Shown here piece after piece: positions 60,349-64,000 of a stretch of 64,000 nucleotides of DNA. Below the pieces are notes generated by a model. The model was given only the letters and a program-made list of their open reading frames with translations, was not told the DNA's origin and did not search any database. The DNA lies in contig JACPWY010000007.1 in the NCBI GenBank assembly GCA_016196825.1, positions 166,125-230,124 of the forward strand. Reading direction: 5' to 3'. This stretch comes from Deltaproteobacteria bacterium (lineage in GTDB: Bacteria > Bdellovibrionota > FAC87 > UBA2466). Position 1 is the stretch's first letter, and every line of letters starts with the position of its first letter. Position numbers and translations under genes: made by a program.

Positions 60349-62133
60349 ATGCGGTTGGCACTTCTACTCGGGCTCGTTGTCAGTTCATTTGTTTGGGCGT
60401 CGGTTTCGGGGGTCGATTTCGATCCGGCGAGCCGTACCCTCAAGATCCACGCCCGTTTTGATGCGCAGGAGAATCTGCCGCGCACGATGGGCGCGGGTCT
60501 GCCGATGCTGCCGTACGAGCCGGTCCACGTGGCGATTCCGAGAGGCTATACATTAGATAGCTCGGCGGTGGAGCATGGTCAGGGGCGCATGATCCGAGCG
60601 AAGGTGGAGCGCGCCTCGGGACAGCTTCCGCTCTCGTGGCATTCGATGAGTCGTAACCTTCCGGCCCAGCCGGCGCCCGATTTTGCGGGTGATCTCTTTC
60701 CGGCCAAACGATTTGATGTGAACCTTCAGAAATTACACGGTGTCTCAATAGCGCTAGTGAACGTTTTCCCCGTCGTCTATCACCGCTCGGGTTTCACCGA
60801 CACGATCGACGAGGCCACGGTGACGTTGCATCTCAAGGAAGAGGCAGCGGCCGGTTCCCTGAGAGCGTGGCAACGTGCCGAGGTCGAAGCATTTGTGAAA
60901 AACCCAGAGGTGGTCACGGCGTGGCCGGAAAATCGCGCGGCGGGCTATGATTACCTGATCGTGGCGACGCCCGAGATGATCGGTTACACGGGCGCCGACA
61001 ACCTTCAGGATTTCCAGAATAACCTCACCTCACGTGGTCTGACCTCGAAAATTGCCGACATTACTCAGGTCATCAAGACCGAGGGCCTCAGCTCGGTGCC
61101 GACTGTTGATGATGCCGACAAACTTCGTCTTTATGTTTCGGATGAATACGCCAGCTCGGGCATTCGGTATGTGCTCCTCGCCGGGCGTGGTACGGTTTCG
61201 GCGACCACCCCATCGATTCCGTCCCGTCTGCTCTGGTCAAAAATCCGCGCCTATGATGGCCATTGGTATGACCTCGAGGAGAAGATTCCGGCGGATCACT
61301 ACTTCGCCGCGCTCGATGGGAGTTTTGATGGCAACAAGAACGGTGTTTTTGGCGAGCCGGCCGATGGTGAGGACGGTCAAGATGTGGACTTCCTTCCCGA
61401 GGTGACCGTGGGGCGCGTGGTTCTGAGTTCGACCGCGCAGCTTCAGGCCTTTGTGAAAAAGGTCAATTGGAGCTCAACAGCCACCTTCGCGAAAAAGACC
61501 ATCCTCTCCGGTGAGCTTCTCTTTCCGGAGATGGGCCTTTACGGCGATGAGTATATGGATCAATTGGTTGGCCATTGCGAAGACCACGGCTTCTTCACAG
61601 ACGGCTACACGAGCGATTGGGAGGCGACAAAGCTCTACGATCGTCCGAAACAGTGGAGCGGGGCCGATGCGCTGAAGGCCCTCAAGAGTTCGGGAGTCTC
61701 GATGGTCAACCATCTCGGCCATTCGAATGAGTCGTACAACATGCGGATGAGCTCAGGCAGCATCGCGTCCATGACGAACGAGGCGCCGTTTTTCTATTAC
61801 ACTCAGGGTTGTCTCGCGGGGCGGTTCACTGTCGGGTCGTTCGTCGACAAGCTGGTTTCAAGCCCAAAGGCGGCCTTCGCGGCGGTCGGGAATTCCTCCT
61901 ATGGATTAGCGCCCGAGGATCCCCACGCCGAATCGACGAAGACCCCGGGGGCGAGCCAGATGCTCCACCGACAATTCATTCAGTCGGTGATCGCGAATCC
62001 CGGCGCGTCGCTCGCTCAGGCCCATCAGGCCTCCAAGGTTGCCTTTGTGAACGACAAGGCGATCCAAGAGGTGCGCTGGGTGACCTGGGTGGCCACGTTC
62101 TTCGGCGACCCGAGCCTCGGCATGAAGTTCTAG
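60349..62133 (+). CDS. Secreted C25 (gingipain-type) cysteine peptidase, second copy
   Basis: A 594-residue protein. The signal peptide MRLALLLGLVVSSFVWA is followed by a beta-rich propeptide-like region, then the clan CD core from about residue 200 (YDYLIVATPEM, YVLLAGRG). The catalytic His458 is in VNHLGHSNE and Cys488 in YTQGCLAGRF; the core ends with WVTWVATFFGDPSLGM, equivalent to the family's N-x-x-GDPS motif. There is no Ig-like tail, unlike the copy at 25-27 kb. GGAG precedes ATG 60349. Confidence 0.87.
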   Translation: MRLALLLGLVVSSFVWASVSGVDFDPASRTLKIHARFDAQENLPRTMGAGLPMLPYEPVHVAIPRGYTLDSSAVEHGQGRMIRAKVERASGQLPLSWHSMSRNLPAQPAPDFAGDLFPAKRFDVNLQKLHGVSIALVNVFPVVYHRSGFTDTIDEATVTLHLKEEAAAGSLRAWQRAEVEAFVKNPEVVTAWPENRAAGYDYLIVATPEMIGYTGADNLQDFQNNLTSRGLTSKIADITQVIKTEGLSSVPTVDDADKLRLYVSDEYASSGIRYVLLAGRGTVSATTPSIPSRLLWSKIRAYDGHWYDLEEKIPADHYFAALDGSFDGNKNGVFGEPADGEDGQDVDFLPEVTVGRVVLSSTAQLQAFVKKVNWSSTATFAKKTILSGELLFPEMGLYGDEYMDQLVGHCEDHGFFTDGYTSDWEATKLYDRPKQWSGADALKALKSSGVSMVNHLGHSNESYNMRMSSGSIASMTNEAPFFYYTQGCLAGRFTVGSFVDKLVSSPKAAFAAVGNSSYGLAPEDPHAESTKTPGASQMLHRQFIQSVIANPGASLAQAHQASKVAFVNDKAIQEVRWVTWVATFFGDPSLGMKF

Positions 62134-62271
62134 CGCGTCTTTGGGCTGACGCCTAAACCACCTAGATCATGGGGCTATAGTCCGCGGCCAGAGGAAAAGG
62201 GGTTCCCTCATTGACCCGAGGGGCCTCTCTTCGCTAGTTTGCGCGGGTCTGCCCTAATGAAGGAGAGGTTT

Positions 62272-62730
62272 ATGCGTTTTGGAATCCTGGCTTTTGTTTC
62301 TATGGCGGTTGGGCTTCAGGCGTTTGGCGCGTTTCAGTTCACCTGCACGGAAAACACCTGGTGGGTAGAAAATAGAGGGGCGTTTCTGAAGAAGGGGGAG
62401 GTGGTGACGGCCGAGGTTAATTTAGACAAAGTCACCCTCAGTTTTTCGACGATGACCCCGAAGAAGGTGGTGGCTGAGCGCGATCACCGCTTTCAGACGG
62501 GATACCGCTACATCGATTCTGATACCAATTTTACAAAATCGGACAACGGCCAGACCGGAGTCTTCGTGTCGTCCAAGATCGTCAAGCACACGTTGGAGGC
62601 TGGGAAAGCGGCCAGAATCTCGATCACCACCAACGAGGCCAACGACTCCGATAGCGACATTGAAGAAGGCGCTAAGGGCCCTGATTTCCTTTGGACCACA
62701 GCGACCCGGCTCGACTGCAAATCTAAGTGA
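62272..62730 (+). CDS. Small secreted protein, 152 aa
   Basis: The signal peptide MRFGILAFVSMAVGLQAFG precedes a beta-rich mature domain with two Cys, one near each end (FQFTCTENTWW and RLDCKSK), likely disulfide-bonded. No family is recognised. AAGGAGAGG before ATG 62272 fixes the start. It is the last gene before the tRNA. Confidence 0.75.
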   Translation: MRFGILAFVSMAVGLQAFGAFQFTCTENTWWVENRGAFLKKGEVVTAEVNLDKVTLSFSTMTPKKVVAERDHRFQTGYRYIDSDTNFTKSDNGQTGVFVSSKIVKHTLEAGKAARISITTNEANDSDSDIEEGAKGPDFLWTTATRLDCKSK

Positions 62731-62781
62731 GTTGCCACCTACGGGTTGGCAGTGCTAAAAACCATTTTCCCATCTGTTTGT

Positions 62782-62857
62782 GGGCCGGTAGCTCAGCTGG
62801 GAGAGCATCAGGCTGGCAGTCTGAGGGTCGTGGGTTCGATCCCCATCCGGTCCACCA
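62782..62857 (+). tRNA. tRNA-Ala (GGC anticodon)
   Basis: 76 bases with encoded CCA. Acceptor stem GGGCCGG/CCGGTCC, D-arm GCTC-AGCTGGGA-GAGC, anticodon stem TCAGG/TCTGA with loop CTGGCAG (anticodon GGC at 62815-62817), T-arm with TTCGATC and 3' ACCA. It reads GCC/GCU alanine codons. Its 3' half abuts a recombinase gene, the usual sign of an integration site. Confidence 0.96.
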
Positions 62858-63833
62858 ATCTAGATCCAGTACGAACCGCCGACCGGGACGGTGCAATTCC
62901 GGTGCAACCCGAAACCGCCAGTGCAAATCCAGTGCGTTCAGTGCAAGCCGAATTCCCCAATGTTTTTGATCCCTTCAAGACAAAACTGCTTTCAGGACCG
63001 GAGCCAAAGACCTCAACGACCGTCTCATCGGGCTTTATTACAATGCCATGCACAATGTTTTTTAGCTGAGAAGCCTGTTCCCCAGGGGGAAGGCTGTCGA
63101 ACTCTTCCCTAAAGATGCGAAGGGTCTCAAAGGCTTCAGAACAATCAATGACATTGCTCTTGGCTTGCTTTAAATCCTCCCTTAGCAGCATCAACTCAGA
63201 TTCCAAAGCTTTCCCCGAGATGGTTAGCTCCTCGATTTTTTGGCTAAGGACTTGCCTCGTGATTGCTTCTTTTCCTTCGGCAATCGCAGCAACCAGATTA
63301 TTAATTTCTTGCTCGTTTTTTCTTCTATCTTGCTCTTTGGAGTTAATGAGTTCCAGCTTATGAGCAAGTTGCCGATGGCCATTTTCATGAGAAGTCGCGA
63401 TGAGTTTGGCAACGAGCTTTCTATCCTTTGCCAATTCGCGCAGACTTGCTATGACGGCTTCTTCTAGTTCAACGGCGTTAACATTCTCGTTTGAGCACCT
63501 TTCCAAATGTCTATTATCAAAAGTGGTTCGTTTACGAAAATGGCCATAGTAATAGTGCTTACCATTTCTTCCATGGCCTGACTTTCCTACAAGACGGGCG
63601 GCACATATGCCGCATTTCACCAGTCCAGTGAGTTGGAACGTATGGGTGTATTTTCTGGCCTTCTTTTTGTTCTCAGCCAAAAGGTCCTGAACGTCGTTAA
63701 AAAGTTCAATCGGGATGATAGCTGGCCATTGGGCTTCGACGAAATAGTAGCGATCTTCGTCCTTTAGACGTAAAGGATCTACGCTACGATTGTGCTTATT
63801 AATTTCCCTTTGGCCGACATAAGCACGATTGGT
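62808..63833 (-). pseudogene. Large serine recombinase, 5'-truncated
   Basis: The frame encodes the recombinase and zinc-ribbon regions of a large serine recombinase: AYVGQREINKHNRSVDPLRL, VEAQWPAIIPIELFNDVQDLL, LTGLVKCGICAARLVGKSGH with a CxxC, then a long coiled coil and a beta tail. The N-terminal resolvase domain with the catalytic Ser is absent; the frame runs into a tandem repeat at 63834 and no start codon is seen for the full-length protein. The last codons read antisense through the tRNA gene, so the true stop may originally have differed. It is probably the remnant of an integrative element at tRNA-Ala, cut by the insertion described next. Confidence 0.75.
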
Positions 63834-63834
63834 T

Positions 63835-63886
63835 GAGCTAGACCCAGCTTCCGTTAGGGTGAGCTAGACCCAGCTTCCGTTAGGGT
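63835..63886. repeat. Tandem 26-base repeat at an insertion boundary
   Basis: Two exact copies of a 26-base unit, beginning GAGCTAGACCCAGCTTCC, lie head to tail at 63835-63860 and 63861-63886. Homology to the serine recombinase stops here, so this is probably the left end of an inserted element, with the terminal repeat duplicated. Confidence 0.7.
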
Positions 63887-63893
63887 TTGAGGA

Positions 63894-63947
63894 TTGGGTT
63901 CCTTCCCGGGATAATTCCCGGTACCAGAAAAAAAGAAAGGAACCCAA
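63894..63947 (+). promoter_or_regulatory. Leader hairpin covering the ribosome site of the edge gene
   Basis: TTGGGTTCCTT (63894-63904) and AAGGAACCCAA (63937-63947) are perfect 11-base inverted arms, with a nested CCGGGATAATTCCCGG inside. The right arm contains the AAGGA ribosome site, so read-through transcripts would have it paired off, a known safeguard in insertion sequences. Confidence 0.5.
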
Positions 63948-63949
63948 CC

Positions 63950-64000
63950 ATGAAGAAGATAGAGAGTCTCAACTCATTTCGTCAAAGGCATTTGTTCAAC
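63950..64000 (+). CDS. Start of an unidentified gene, perhaps a transposase (3' end outside window)
   Basis: Seventeen codons are visible: MKKIESLNSFRQRHLFN, preceded by AAGGA nine bases upstream. The position directly after a duplicated 26-base repeat and a leader hairpin, inside a broken recombinase, suggests the transposase of an insertion sequence. The family cannot be told from this fragment. Confidence 0.45.
   Translation, partial: MKKIESLNSFRQRHLFN

Noticed and set aside
62723..62926. A short minus-strand protein with GSNPRPSDCQPDALPAELP.
   Set aside because: This is the well-known false translation of an antisense tRNA-Ala gene.
62891..62946. Repeated GTGCAA hexamers beside the tRNA as an attachment-site array.
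   Set aside because: Spacing is irregular (11, 19 and 20 bases between complete copies) and the stretch is explained as the recombinase C-terminal coding region.
1..64000. CRISPR arrays and rRNA genes.
   Set aside because: No regularly spaced direct repeats with spacers and no rRNA-like stretches were seen; the only exact tandem repeat noticed is the 26-base pair near 63.85 kb.

Overview
The window reads as one contiguous stretch of a Gram-negative chromosome with fairly high G+C. Lipobox lipoproteins, an outer-membrane beta-barrel candidate, an MsbA-type exporter, a type IV pilin and sigma-54 machinery all point that way. The mix of a complete Isc operon, GlmU/GlmS, many secreted proteins of unknown function, gingipain-like peptidases and a GT22-type membrane glycosyltransferase would fit a deep-branching lineage near the Bdellovibrionota, but the lineage is inference. 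Translation signals are mixed: many genes have clear GGAGG-type ribosome sites, while a few (lon, the Alg14-like gene, the M42-like peptidase) look leaderless.

Layout. 1-6 kb: the tail of a sensor histidine kinase, radC behind a near-consensus sigma-54 site, a NodU/CmcH-type carbamoyltransferase, a WecA-like polyprenyl-phosphate sugar transferase with an added C-terminal domain, and an MsbA-like ABC exporter. 6-8.2 kb: small unknown genes around two copies of a nested hairpin repeat. 8.2-14.7 kb: ribF, glmU, glmS, a pilin and a sigma-54-dependent response regulator. 15-17.9 kb: three tandem secreted paralogs. 18-23.4 kb: oppABCDF on the minus strand, with a near-perfect sigma-54 promoter ahead of oppA. 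23.6-27 kb: a GT22-like glycosyltransferase and a C25 peptidase. 27.2-32.3 kb: iscRSUA-hscBA-iscX, with a sigma-70-type promoter flanked by two matching operator-like sites. 32.4-38.7 kb: a disordered protein with a HicB-like/RHH core, a JmjC-type protein, small secreted proteins, an A/T-rich orphan gene and a 2-Cys peroxiredoxin. 38.8-43.6 kb: lon, a GNAT, an Alg14/Alg13-like pair and a rhomboid. 43.8-49.4 kb: a secreted pseudo-caspase-like protein, a giant lipoprotein metalloprotease and an outer-membrane barrel candidate. 49.5-56.6 kb: M20 peptidase, folD, coaE, a polytopic membrane protein, a secreted caspase-like protein and a Kir-type potassium channel gene broken by one in-frame TGA. 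56.7-64 kb: a RAYT-type Y1 transposase, an M42-like peptidase, a Gly-rich secreted protein, a second C25 peptidase, tRNA-Ala(GGC), a truncated large serine recombinase and the start of an insertion-sequence-like unit.

Three themes stand out. First, proteins with clan CD (caspase/gingipain-like) signatures are concentrated among the secreted proteins: two C25 peptidases, one new-looking His/Cys protein and one with both catalytic positions replaced. Second, several genes carry sigma-54 -24/-12 sites (radC, oppA and three secreted-protein genes), and the window also encodes a sigma-54 activator. Third, nested long hairpins sit in intergenic spaces, some supplying the stop codons of neighbouring genes, and a RAYT transposase of the type known to act on such repeats lies in the same window.
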